The notes under the pieces are model-generated. The model saw nothing but the letters and a program-made list of their open reading frames with translations. It was not told the DNA's origin and did not search any database. 64,000 nt of DNA from Botryosphaeria dothidea (lineage: Eukaryota > Ascomycota > Dothideomycetes > Botryosphaeriales > Botryosphaeriaceae), in NCBI GenBank assembly GCA_011503125.2, contig WWBZ02000082.1, positions 1-64,000 on the forward strand, read 5' to 3'. This document shows positions 11,185 to 22,700 of this stretch, piece by piece. Positions within the stretch are counted from its first letter, which is position 1. Each line of letters opens with the position of its first letter. A program made the translations under genes and the position numbers.

Positions 11185-14100
11185 ATGAACGGCGCCTCGC
11201 AGCAGTCGCAGCCCTCAGTTAGCTCGCGTCGCTTTCTCCGCCCCAAGGTTGGTTTGTACCACGCCCCTCTCCACGTCCACCTGCCGCCCACAATGCTGAT
11301 CTGTCCTTGGAATAGCTGCGTCAAGCCACCCTGATCCTGCCCAAGACCGGTGAACGCGTGCGCCGCACTTTCACTCTGCGCTCCCCGAACAACGAGCCGG
11401 CCGACGATGATGCCGACGACACTACGCCGTTGCTGGGTGGAAACGCCTCGACGCCGGCCAGACACCAGGGACAAGTGGCCAAAACACTGGCCAAGGTCCG
11501 CAATGGCTCCAAGAAGGCGTACAGCTTTGTCACCTCACCACTGGGCATCAATCTGCTGAAATGCTCGATTGCCTATGTGCTGGGTAGCATGGCCACCTTC
11601 ATACCGGTCATATCCAATTTTTTGGGCCACAATGATGGCAAGCACATGGTGGCCACCGTCACCGTCTACTTTCATCCGGCTCGTTCTGCTGGCAGTATGA
11701 TTGAAGCTTTCATGCTAGCCATCATAGCCTTCGTATACGCCACCGTGATATCCTTCGCCAGCATGGGTGTCTCTATAGCTTTTGGGGAGGCCGATCTACT
11801 TGTACTCGGCCATGCCATTGTGCTCATCGTTTTCTGCGGCGGAGGTCTGGGACTGGTCGGTTGGATTAAGCAGAAGCTGGGAAATCCCTTGGTCAACGTG
11901 GCTTGCTCTCTGACTTCTCTTGCCCTCATCACCATTCTCACCAAGGAAGGCGCCGTACAAGCTGCCACCTTCTCATACAATAAGGTTGTTCAAGTCCTGA
12001 AGATGGTCTTCATGGGGATTACCGCCGCGACTGCAGTCAGCTTGCTCATCAGGCCCATTTCCGCCAGGAACAATCTGCGCAACGACATGCGAAAAGCCAC
12101 GGACATTCTTGGTGACATGCTGTCCGAAATCACGCGTAGCTTCCTGATGGGTGCCGAGGAGGAGCTGAAACAACCCGAGTACGTTCAGGTCTCGAGCAAA
12201 TTCAAGTCTACCTTTAGTTCGATGACCAAGAACCTGGGTGAAGCCAAGAAGGAGCATTACGTCCTTGGGACTGAAAAGGAACATCATATGGAGTCACGCC
12301 TGGTCAGATGCATGGAACGTCTTGCCCAGAACATTGGTGGCTTACGTGGAGCTGCCCTCACCCAATTTGCGCTCATTGCGAGGCCACCAGGCGCCGGGCT
12401 GTCACCTGTTATAACGAGGAACAATTCCATCGGATCCTTGACACGCGTCAATTCGGCGGATTTCCAATCGTACTTCAATCGACCATCCAGTCAAACAAAC
12501 CTCAGCAATATGTCTGCTAGTGGTCTGTCGGCTATTGAAGAAGCAGGAGAAGAGAGCAGTGAGGGAGGTGAGAGCCGTGTGCTTTCACCCGCAGCAACAC
12601 CAGGTGCATTTGCCACCGCTGAAACACCTGCCGATATTTTCACAATGTTCATTTCCTACCTCGGACCGTCAATGAAGTCTTTGGCTTTCACCCTCAAAGA
12701 GGTCTTGGATGATCTTCCATTCGGGCCTGCGCCGAACTACACCATTGCGGTCAACAGTAACTTTCGTAGCAGCCTGATGGAAGCCAAGGAGCTGTTTGCA
12801 AAAGCAAGAAAAGAGGCACTGGAAGCCGTCTACGCCAACCGCGGCCTGAGTAGATCGAAACCCCTTGAGGTTCTTGCAGACTATGAGGAAGTGGCCGCCA
12901 GCTGTGGTTACTTTAGTTCTGCGCTCCAGGATTGTGCTGAGGAGATGATCGTCTATCTCGATATTTTGGAGGAACTGAAGCAAGACGTGGAGCGCAGCCC
13001 GAGGCAAAGAACATGGAATTGGCTCATTTTCTGGCGCAAGCACAAAAACGCCGCCGGCGAGGAAAGCAGACCTGGTGAGAAGGTCCTACTTGTAGGGCCG
13101 AGAGACGTTGCTAATTAAGTATCAGATTCGCCTGATTTCCAAAACGAAAGCACTGCCCAGGGAGTTTCGCAAGACATTCCAGAGGTCGCCAGACGTCCCA
13201 GTCACCCAGCTCAAGCAGCAGAGAAACCCCGCAGGAAAGCTCGTCTTCTGTACCGCATCTACCGCTCTTCCGCTTTCCTTCGGAGAGAAGACATCAAATA
13301 CGCCATCAAGGTCGGCATCGGCGCTATCTTGTATGCAATGTGGTCCTTTATTCCTGAGACGCGCCCGACTTACAGCCATTGGCGTGGCGAGTGGGGTCTG
13401 TTGTCTTACATGTTGGTCTGCTCTATGACTATCGGAGCATCGAACACCACGGGTTATCAGCGGTTTTCTGGTACCTGCCTCGGCGCCGTATTCGCTATAG
13501 TTGCCTGGATTGCTGCTCATGAGAATCCGTTCCTTTTGGCTTTCTTTGGCTGGATGGTCTCGCTATATTGCTTTTACATCATCGTCGGAAAGGGCAAAGG
13601 ACCCATGGGTCGTTTTATCCTGCTGACGTACAATCTGTCTGCTCTGTATGCGTACTCGCTCTCTGCACAGGATGCCGATGATGATGACGATGAGGGTGGA
13701 GTGAGTCCGGAGATCTGGGAGATTGCGAAGCACCGCGTGGTCGCTGTCATGGTCGGCTGTCTTTGGGGTATCATTGTCACCCGTCTCATTTGGCCCATCA
13801 GCGCCAGGCAGAAGGTCAAAGATGGCATCTGCGTTCTCTGGTTGAGAATGGCCTTAATCTGGAAGCGCGATCCTCTGTCGATGCTGCTAGATGGTGCATC
13901 TGCGTCCACTTTTGCCGACATTCGAGAGTCGATTCAGTTGCAACGTTTTTTGAACCATCTGGAGGCGCTCCGTAAGGCAGCTACTTCGGAATTCGAACTC
14001 AGTGGGCCATTTCCCAGCAAAATATACGGCAGTTTGTTCCAAACAAGCGGGCGTATACTGGATGCTTTTCACGCAATGAACAACGTAATTTCCAAGGACT

Positions 14101-14563
14101 TGAAAGCATCACCTGGCGAAAAAGAGTTACTTGTATACACCAGGAACGAGCGTATTCAGCTGTCCTCGCGCATTAGTCACTTGTTCTCAGGTAAGCCGAA
14201 TGCCCTGCATTTCTATTCATTCTGCTAATATTCCTCGATCAGTCATGGCGTCTTCAATGAAGTTGGAATACCCATTGAACGATGCGCTGCCAAACATAGA
14301 GCACACACGCGACCGCTTACTTGCCCGAATTTTCGACTTCAGAAAGAATGGGGACAAGAACGACATTGCCACGGATGAAGATTACGAGCTTCTCTACGCT
14401 TATGGTAAGTTAAAAGGGCATGACAAATTGAGATGAGACATCTGCTAATTACGAATTCATAGTGTTGGTAACTGGACAGATTGCGCAGGATATTGCGTCT
14501 TTAGGACAGGACATTGAAAAACTCTATGGCGTGCTCAATGAGGACAACTTGAAGCTTCAGTGA
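11185..14563 (+). CDS. ArAE_2_N / FUSC-family membrane transporter
   Basis: Five exons (11185-11247, 11316-13074, 13126-14190, 14243-14404, 14463-14563) give 1049 residues. The protein has two similar halves. The N-terminal half has about six hydrophobic segments (about residues 100-270) ending in an RPISAR motif near 268-272. After a large soluble middle region, the second half has another membrane block (about 665-830) that ends in the equivalent WPISAR near 831-835. This matches the fungal family with an ArAE_2_N N-terminal domain, a central FUSC-like domain and a C-terminal DUF2421-type domain, related to fusaric-acid resistance and aromatic-acid exporters and to yeast Bre4. Substrate and membrane are unknown. 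The 51-bp intron at 13075 is a multiple of three but contains a stop, so it must be spliced. An acidic DADDDDDE run sits in a C-terminal loop. Confidence 0.9.
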
Positions 14564-14929
14564 CTGTAGGTGGAGGCATGGTGCAGTAGAGATACACGTC
14601 GAATTTATTGATGAATCAAATCTTCGCAATATCTTACAACCCACATATGTCGACCAGCACGTTTTTGCGTATCTCTGAAACCTCAACGAATCACAATCGT
14701 TTTCTTTTAGGGCTGGAATATGCCGCGGCATGGAGTCGGCAAAGCGGAAAGTAAGCATGACATCATCTATAGCCGAAGACGTGCTTCCCAATCATCTGCG
14801 AGGCCTGTGAAGACAAGCTTTCCATCGTTTGGACTCTAAAACCAATATTCTCACACAGCAGATGTGCACACGTCAACACAATCCAATTGATTAGACAGTA
14901 TCAAAACAAGAGACTGTCCACTACAAATC
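14564..14929. other. short intergenic region
   Basis: 366 bp between the FUSC-type gene and the HAD gene, both on the plus strand. It should hold the 3' UTR of the first and the promoter of the second. No clear TATA box or other motif was seen. Confidence 0.5.
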
Positions 14930-15778
14930 ATGCCCTTCGATCCAACCAAAATTCGAGCCCTTTTCTTCGACGTCTTCGGCACGTGCGTCGACTGGCGCTC
15001 GACCGTGACGACGGCGCTCAACGAGCAAGCCCACACGACGCTCAACGACCCCACCGCCTCGCTGGCCACGGCTGTGCGCCTGCGCGCCACCGACCTGACT
15101 CTCGACGACTGGGGTACCTTCGCCCAGGAGTGGCGCAACGAGTACAAGACCTTCGTCCGCGGCGCAGCGAAGGCACTGGAGGAGAGCCAACGATCCGGCA
15201 CACGCTCTTCTCCTTTCAAGAGCGTGGATCAGCACCATTTGGACTCGCTGAAGGACTTGCTGGTCAAGTGGCAGCTCGATGGCCTTTGGACCCCGGAGCA
15301 GGTCCAGCGCCTCAGCCTCGTCTGGCACTTCCTCGCGCCCTGGCCGGACTCACCCGCGGGTGTCGAAGCGCTGAATGGGATTGATGGAGGGAGGCTGACG
15401 ACGGCGACCTTGAGCAATGGCAATGCGGCACTGTTGAAGGACCTGACGGCGCATGCACGCTTGCCGTTCACGAAGGTGTACGGCGCGGAGGATTTTGGTG
15501 CCTACAAGCCACATCCAAGGGTTTATCTTGGCGCGGCGGAAAAGCTGGGGTTGATGCCGGAGGAGTGCGTGCTTGTGGCGGCGCATTTGGGGGATTTGAA
15601 GGCAGCGAGAGGGTGTGGGTTGGGGGCGATCTATGTGGACAGGCCGAGGGAGGAAGATTGGAGTAAAGAGGAGGCTGAGAAGGCGAAGGAGGAGGGCTGG
15701 ATCGGCTTGTGGGTGGGTGAGGGGGAGGGCGGGTTTGGGCGGGTCGCGGAAGTCCTGGGTGGGAAGAAGCATGAATGA
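14930..15778 (+). CDS. HAD-superfamily hydrolase, 2-haloacid dehalogenase-like
   Basis: A single exon gives 282 residues. Motif I is FFDVFGT with the nucleophile Asp14, followed by the CVDWR loop typical of type II haloacid dehalogenase-like proteins. Motif II is TLSNG (about 163-167). Motif III is the Lys in YKPHPRVY. Motif IV is the VAAHLGDLKAARGCGL segment, the form seen in many fungal members. An alpha-helical cap lies between motifs I and II. Family members hydrolyse 2-haloalkanoic acids or act as phosphatases; sequence alone does not tell which. The C terminus has a Lys/Glu-rich helix and a Gly-rich tail. No signal peptide is seen, so it is probably cytosolic. The active site is complete. 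Confidence 0.9.
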   Translation: MPFDPTKIRALFFDVFGTCVDWRSTVTTALNEQAHTTLNDPTASLATAVRLRATDLTLDDWGTFAQEWRNEYKTFVRGAAKALEESQRSGTRSSPFKSVDQHHLDSLKDLLVKWQLDGLWTPEQVQRLSLVWHFLAPWPDSPAGVEALNGIDGGRLTTATLSNGNAALLKDLTAHARLPFTKVYGAEDFGAYKPHPRVYLGAAEKLGLMPEECVLVAAHLGDLKAARGCGLGAIYVDRPREEDWSKEEAEKAKEEGWIGLWVGEGEGGFGRVAEVLGGKKHE

Positions 15779-16265
15779 TGTTCTTGTGGTGGACAGTGTG
15801 GTTCTTTCTACCCGCTGAATCAGAGCCGGGGTTTTTCTTTTTTTCTGGCTGATGAGCCACTTTCTCCTATTTTCTGCTCACGTTTCAACCTGATTCCGTC
15901 AGGTCGAGGTTTCGCCTGTCTGGTCCAATCCCGTGTCACGTTACTCATGCGAAATACCTTTAAGCCAGCCTTCCCCATATCCCCGCACGAAAATTTTCAT
16001 TCTCCACCTTTCAGTCTTGTCCAATACTGCGCAGAATTTCAGTACTAAGTATAGTGCATACAGCAAAGCAGAAAGAACGGGCATCGAACAAAAATCCGTG
16101 TCGTGTGCGGCACGAGCCGGAACAGCGCTTTCTGTCGTTATTCTAGATACCTCTACCTTAATCTTTGAACTAACAAGTCCTTAGGCAGATTCTGGCCTCC
16201 AAACTTACAGGTTCGGTACCGCTCGCACGGAGACAAGCGCCGCGACGGTCCCCACCGGTTTTTGT
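15779..16265. other. intergenic region before the truncated HET gene
   Basis: 487 bp. Neither strand shows the N-terminal HET motifs (YxALSYxWG, WIDxxCINQ) that should precede the next gene. The last about 60 bp stay open in the frame of the HET fragment but do not resemble a HET domain, which places the truncation point close to 16290. Confidence 0.5.
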
Positions 16266-17588
16266 GTGCGTTGCTGGGATGTCGATTTCGATGCGGCTGC
16301 TGGTATCAGTCCGGATTATGGACTCCCCGGAGTGAGTCGAAGTCGAATATCTCCGCAGCAGGAGTTCCGCCTGGGGAGCCGCTGCCTCATATCAACACTC
16401 CGTAATCCGAGAGCTTCTATCCACCAGTCGAAATGGTCAACGCGAGGATGGACATATCAGGAAGGCCTCTTCTCCAGAAGACGACTTGTCTTCACGGGCA
16501 GCCAGATGTATTTCCAATGCCACCGGATTGCTTCGAGTGAGACTGTTGATAGGCTACAGGCGGTTAGTCCACGGAGGTTTCGACATCTGAACTGGTACAA
16601 GATGGTTGAGCAGCCTCAGCCTCACTTCGAAGTGGGCGACCAAGCAGGAGACATTTGGCGCAGAATATGCGAGTTTTCAAAGCGCGACTTGAGCTTCCAG
16701 AGCGATGCCCTCGATGCGATGATGGGTTTGCTACAGAACTATCAAGAGAGCTACGGAACGTTTCGACATCTTTGGGGCCTACCCGTTGTCGCTTCCCGAT
16801 GTGAGTACGAGCTCCCACCATTCAAAACGACACCACCCGAGCTGTCGCAATTCAGTACTACGTCAGCTCTATGGACGAAGCTTTTCTCACTAGTGGATCC
16901 CCGCGTTTCTGCAGAAGGCGTTATTGGCCGTAAGGCCGTTTGTTGGAAGGTTGCACTCTTCCGCTCTCTTTGCTGGGAGGTCTCCGTGCCATGCCACAGG
17001 CGTGGCTGTTTTCCAAGGTGGTCATGGACTGGATGGTCCGGAGGATCGTTCTCACACAACCGCCATAAGACTCGTTATGTCGCCAAGCAGTGGTGGTGGA
17101 AGCATTCCATGTCCCTGGAGCTGACCAGCGGGTACCATGTCCAAGAAGATGAATTGGAAATGTTGTTCGAAACGTCTCCGGGTGGATTGGAGGTGGCATC
17201 GGTCCTGATCATGACAACTCTCGTTGTCGAGTTGCAAGTGGGTTATCTGACATCAAAACGCGAATGCGTAGACGAAAAACCTTGGAATTTCCCTGTCACT
17301 GCTACTAGCACAGAATGGACGGTCTCTTTTGAATGTGCCGATGTATGGGAATCCTATCCCCTCCAGCTAACCAAAGCACCGGCGAAGGGAAAGGACATGG
17401 CAGACTACGAAGATGGATACGAGGCTGTGGTCCTAATTGGAGTATCGTATCAAGAACAGAAGACCGCAGCATTCATGATAGTCGTCGAGAAAAAGGACAA
17501 TGTTTTTCAGCGAATAGGGTTAAGTGTAGTCTGCCCGGAACGTCTTCAAGCATCAAATGGGAAAGTTCGCACGGTCCGGCTTGGGTAG
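16266..17588 (+). pseudogene. N-terminally truncated HET-domain protein
   Basis: An open frame of 440 codons without introns begins in the middle of a HET protein: AAAGISPDYGLPGVS matches the point just after the HET core where such proteins read roughly IVAAxGxxPxYGLPGVS. The downstream hallmarks are intact: SKWSTRGWTYQEGLFSRRR, then FTGSQMYFQC, and further on RRGCFPRWSWTGWSG. The N-terminal third, with the invariant YVWG and DQxCINQ motifs, is missing, and the 487 bp upstream cannot encode it. No ATG lies near the beginning of the frame. HET proteins trigger cell death in non-self recognition; this one has lost the core that defines the domain. The frame has no stop codons, so the loss is recent or the piece is still used. 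A distant upstream exon is possible but not seen. Confidence 0.75.
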
Positions 17589-19330
17589 CGCTTTGGTGAT
17601 GGGTTGTTATTATTCTAGTTCGGGTTTGAAAGATTCAACTATTAGCTTCTACCTCCCACAGAATCTGCAAACCAGGCAGGGAGTTCATGATAACTTAGCA
17701 GCAACCATGGAGTCTGAACAAGAATCAGGTATCTCTATAGGCGGTGAAGAAGAGACGATGCTCGCTTCAGCAACTCTAAGTCGAGACCGCAGTGATCTCA
17801 TCTTGTTGCTACTCCTTTTATGCCACTTTGTCCTCTAGTGTGGTTTAAGACTCCGTTGCCCGCCCGGGGATAGCGCGGAACGGGGCAGGGCTGGCGGGGG
17901 CTGTCGGCAGCGGAAGTGGGCCGACTTTTCCGGCGGTGGAAACAGATCAAAGTAGTTAACGTGGTGTGGAGCACGCATGAGGGGCGGTGTTGCCGCGCGG
18001 TAAAAAGCGGAGTGGGAATAGAGACTCGGCCGCCTTGTGCTGTATCAGGTTGAGGTACGTCCGTAGAGGTGGAGGTTGCAGTAATAGGCAGGCGGATAAA
18101 GATTGATGAGACGTCCGGCAGCAGAAAGTCGTTGCCGGATTGGGCTGGATAGCAACAAGCCACGCGCAGCACGGTGACCACCAGAGCACTTAGTCGTGCG
18201 CCGTCGGACGATCATGGGCGGTACAGCATCCTGTTGGCTGCGGTCAGGCCCTGGTCTTTTGTTGCGTCTTGTCACCAAGAGCAGAGAGATTTGTTAGGCC
18301 AGCCGCAATCGTCAGCGCCAATGCCAGGCTCCCATGGGTTCTAGACTTGGCTGTTGTCGATGGATGTGCGGCAGTCGGCAAAATGTGGCTGGTGGGTGGG
18401 AGAGCGTTTTGGGCAGCGGGCAGGGATTGTAGCTAGGGCAGAGTAAGGGGCATGCCTGTTATGTGTGTGGTTGCTCTGGCTTCCCCTATCCGGGGCGCAA
18501 TTTGCCGACGGCCAGAATACGCAAGACACGGAGCGTGAATCATGGCGGTGGAGGAGATCGGGCTCGGATCTCAGTTGACAGTTGATCAGAGAGGTTGAAG
18601 ATGAGGCTGGCCAGTTCATTTTGGTGGGCGGCATCCTCCGCTGTGGACCCGCAGCCCGTGTTGTGGCATATGGCTCGCTTCGAGGTGCCCTATGTGTTTG
18701 ATGCTCACGGCGAGAGGTTGCGCAATTGCTTCCAGGAGGCCGGCGCCACGGGTGCGGTGTCGGTCTGTGACGGTGCCGCCAGGAGCCGGGCAAGGGGAGG
18801 CACACGGTATCACGGGCTGGGATGGTGTTGAGGAGGGCGGCGGCGGCGGCGGACACTTGGCCCGCGGCTGCAGCTAGCATCGGAAGCAGACGGGGCGCAG
18901 GTAGGACGCGATGATGGGGGACTGCTTCCTCAATCGGCGCAATGGGGCCCGAGAAACGGCTGGGCTGACTAGCGACCTGTTTGCATCGCAGATCGCCAGC
19001 GCTCGTTGCTTTTTCGCGCTTACAACGACCGGTTCGCATCGTCGCGCAGCCCAGGGTATGCCTGTTCTAAAATTCCTCGATTGGCTGCCCGCGCCATTTG
19101 CGCTCCTGAACGCCTCTCCAATCTGCCTCGCGACTCCGGCGTCTAGCGCAGGCCTCCGTCCGCACCAGCGCAACTGAGTGGCTGCGCGCGCGCCTCGTGG
19201 AGAGCAGGCATCCCGCCGCCCGCCCAAGATGATCCTCGCAGCCGTTTATCGCCTGAAGAAGTCGCCCGGCTGCTCCTCTGCATCGAGTGATTGCTCGCCG
19301 CCGCTGCGCCCACGCCCTGCTCGCTCTGTC

Positions 19331-19356
19331 TCAGGCTCAGGCTCAGGCTCAGGCTC
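19331..19356. repeat. (TCAGGC)n microsatellite
   Basis: Four tandem copies of the hexamer TCAGGC followed by a partial copy. It lies in noncoding sequence and is a candidate length-polymorphic locus. Confidence 0.85.
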
Positions 19357-22300
19357 ACGTCTGAGGTCGCGGCTTCCCCACACGTCAACACCTGATTTCT
19401 ACCGCGCTAGAGCGCCTCTGCCGTCTCGCCCATGACTCGCCATCTGTCGTCGAGTGTGCAGAACTCTGGTCCCGCTTGCCTGGTCGCCCGTCCATCAGTA
19501 GCGCGTCTCAGCAGCTCCCGATAGCTAACGGAAGCCAGTATCAGAAGGCCCGCCGCCGTCATGGTCAGATTGCATTTTCCGCCCATCTTCGCCTCACCAC
19601 CCTAGCCGCCATTCAGCACCTGCGCCACTCCCTATCTAGATCCCCAGCAGAATCCTGCTTGCATCAGACCGGAGCCATCTCACTGCATGCCATGCTAGCT
19701 CTTTGCATGCCGCTCTGCATATTCCTTCGTTTCCACACGGCCCCCAACCTGAGACACGTCCAACGAGCGGCTCCATCACCACCACCGCTCCTCGAACAAT
19801 CCGCTGTGGCCTGTTGTTGAGTTGCCAGCTCGGCAAGATATACTTTCCCCTTCCTTCTTGCATCATGCACCGTACCAGCATCCCTGCAATCTACGCAACA
19901 GTAAGCCCACTGCCGCCGGCGGATCCCGCGTCTCCCGTCCTGGCTCCCCCACGTGTTACGTGCAAGCATCGATAGGGCTCTGCATGATGAAGATACATTG
20001 ATCACCATCTTCGATGTGGTGCTGCTTGACCTTCTCCTTTCTGCTTGGTTGCATCGGCTCATCTACCTACCATTGGATACACACCGAGCTCTCGAGGTGT
20101 CGACTGTCGTCATCTGTTCGACATGCCATCTCCTTGCACGACTCCCGTTCATTCCACTCGACGGAGCAGCGGCGCGAAAGTATCGCCTGCAAACAAGCAT
20201 CTGATAAACTCTCCCACCCGGTGCCACGCGCCGCCGTTCGCGGGGGAGCCTTGAATCACCGAACGATGATGTTGCCCCCGAGCATAGAGACCTCGGCTGC
20301 CCGGAGACTTTGAAATGCAAGGTATGTATTTCGCGGGTAGCATGTGGGGAGCGGGACGGGTAAGGTGAAGCACGACGAAACGGGAGTGCAGAAGGAATAA
20401 GAGTGTGGATGGGGCCGACCCGAGCCGAAAGACGGCCGCACGCGCAACCGTCTCAAGCACCGTGACCGACCAAATCCTTCGCTCTCATTCTAACAAGGTT
20501 CTCGGTCGCCTTCTCCCGTTCGACAGTTTCTTTGGCTGTGCCCCTCCGCTGTGGTCCGAACGATACTTTCGGCACCGTGGAATCTGCTCTGGCAACAGCT
20601 CCCTTGATTCATCTGCCTTGCTTGCGTGGAGCAGACGTCACAGCACATGTGCCGCACCTGCAGGTCAATATGAAGGATTCCTCACAAACCCTCTTCTTCA
20701 CCTGTGAACCATGATGCCTGCCTGCCGTCTGCTTCCAATTACCCCTTTCATCCTTTGACTCCCTGGCGCCCATATGGAGAAATAGCAATTCCCCGGGGCC
20801 CATTGCGCACGAATGCGCCACGTGAAGACACGAAAAGATGCAGCAGTTACCTTGCGATACCATTCGAGGCAAACCAGGCCGCGAGGTGGTGTGGGTAGGA
20901 AGATCTCGCTGTACGCGCATGTACATACGAGCGCGCAGGCAGCAGTGTACAGCTCCACCCATAATTGTTCGTCTGGACGCAGCCACTCATAATGGGCCAA
21001 ACCCCCCCTACCCCGACCTGACCTTCACAAGGTAGCGACCCCCACCCAAAAAGTGCATAGACGCAAGGGCACGGGATATCAACCCATACACGGTTTGGCG
21101 AGGGAGGACACTGGGCATTCGAGACCAGAGAGCGATGATCCCATGTAATACGGAGAGAATCTCATGACCTTTTTCCCTCGTTACCTTCCGAACGACGTTG
21201 TCCTTTGTCCTCACCGTTTCCTTTTTCCTATTTCCTCTTAAGCGAACCTACCACATACTCTTTTCTCCACTCCGCGACCTGCCAGCCGGGTCTCTTGGTG
21301 TGATAAGCGAAGAAAAAGCCCAGCGCTTCGCGGTAAATGCGGAAATTCAAAAATTAGGAATAAAAATCTGCTAGGGCAGAAGAAACAGCGTCTGCCTCGG
21401 ACTAATGCCATTTTCTCTCCATGAAGGATCTGCAGAGACAAGGGAAAAAAAAAGAAGAGAGAAGAGGTCACAGACAGCACCGGCGCAAAAAGCGAACTTC
21501 GGCAGCCGGAAGTGTTTCCGCAATATCGATATGCTATAAGTATGTGCGTCGCTTTTGCAAATGTTCAGCCCACGTGCGCGGCCGGCCGCCAGCCGCCCGT
21601 TAGCCTTGGCGCCAATTGCGAAGATCACATCACGACCATATGGAGAGATGAAGCATTCGTCCGGACGCAAGCGTTGCGTCTTCCTAATGACAAAGCAATG
21701 TGGACGAATACTTTCAAACCCCCATGGCGGTTCTGATATGCCATTTGTGTGGCTTCTGGGATTTCGCATGCGGCGCCAGCCATTGGGCTGCAGAACCCCT
21801 TCTGTATATGCTGCATGTACACACGAGCCACCCGGCCAGCCCTGTCCGTTTGACGAGAGCGGGAAGGTAAAAAGGGTGGTGCGCTCCTCCTCCTCCTGAA
21901 CGTTCGAGAAGGAAGATGGTGCACAAGCCACCAGGGAAAAAAAGCGTATATCGGGGCACTGGTCAGCAATAGTATAGACACGGACGACGCGCGCGCCCGC
22001 TCGGACGGATCGGAATTTCGCCTCTCTTTCTCCTCTCATCCAACTCTCATCCTGAACAAGATTTTCGGCGGTGCAGGGTACACTCACGCCAAAATTCGGG
22101 GTGCGCGCGTCAAAGCGGTGCCGCTCTGGCTGATAACAGATAAGCATTTGTTATTCCATTTTCTTTGCGTGAGTGCGCATTGGTTATCACGGATGGAGCG
22201 TGGGATGAAGACGATGATGTGCGTTGCCGGTGGGAGGTTGTGTTGAACAGAGAGGTAAAAAGAGAGTTTATATTAAGGGGCAATAGTAGTACCCGTTCGT

Positions 22301-22648
22301 CGTCCAACAGATCAGAGCCACGAAGGACAAGAAGGAAAAGGTTGCGAAAGAGACGAGACGAGCGAACGTCAAAATTAAAGATAAAAAGAAGCATCGCAGT
22401 GACAGGGAGCGGGCATGAAGAACGCCTGCGTATTTATTATCATCATTATCATCATCTCCAAAGTCTTCATTCGATGAGACACCGTATCGAGGCGTCGTGG
22501 CTATCAATCATTGAAAGTGCGTGCTTTCAATTCAATTCAAGAGCGAATGGCGCAGCTTCGCCTGGGCGAAGCGAGAGTGTTGGAGGATAAGAATATAGTA
22601 TCAATCGGCGGCACAGGGGGTTGGGGCGTGGGGGTTCAGAGAAAATAA

Positions 22649-22655
22649 GACAGAC

Positions 22656-22690
<35 letters not shown>

Positions 22691-22700
22691 AGAGAGACAG
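22649..22700. repeat. (GACA)n/(GA)n microsatellite
   Basis: GACA repeats run from 22649 to 22660, followed by an uninterrupted GA run to about 22687 and an imperfect purine continuation. It lies in noncoding DNA. Confidence 0.9.
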
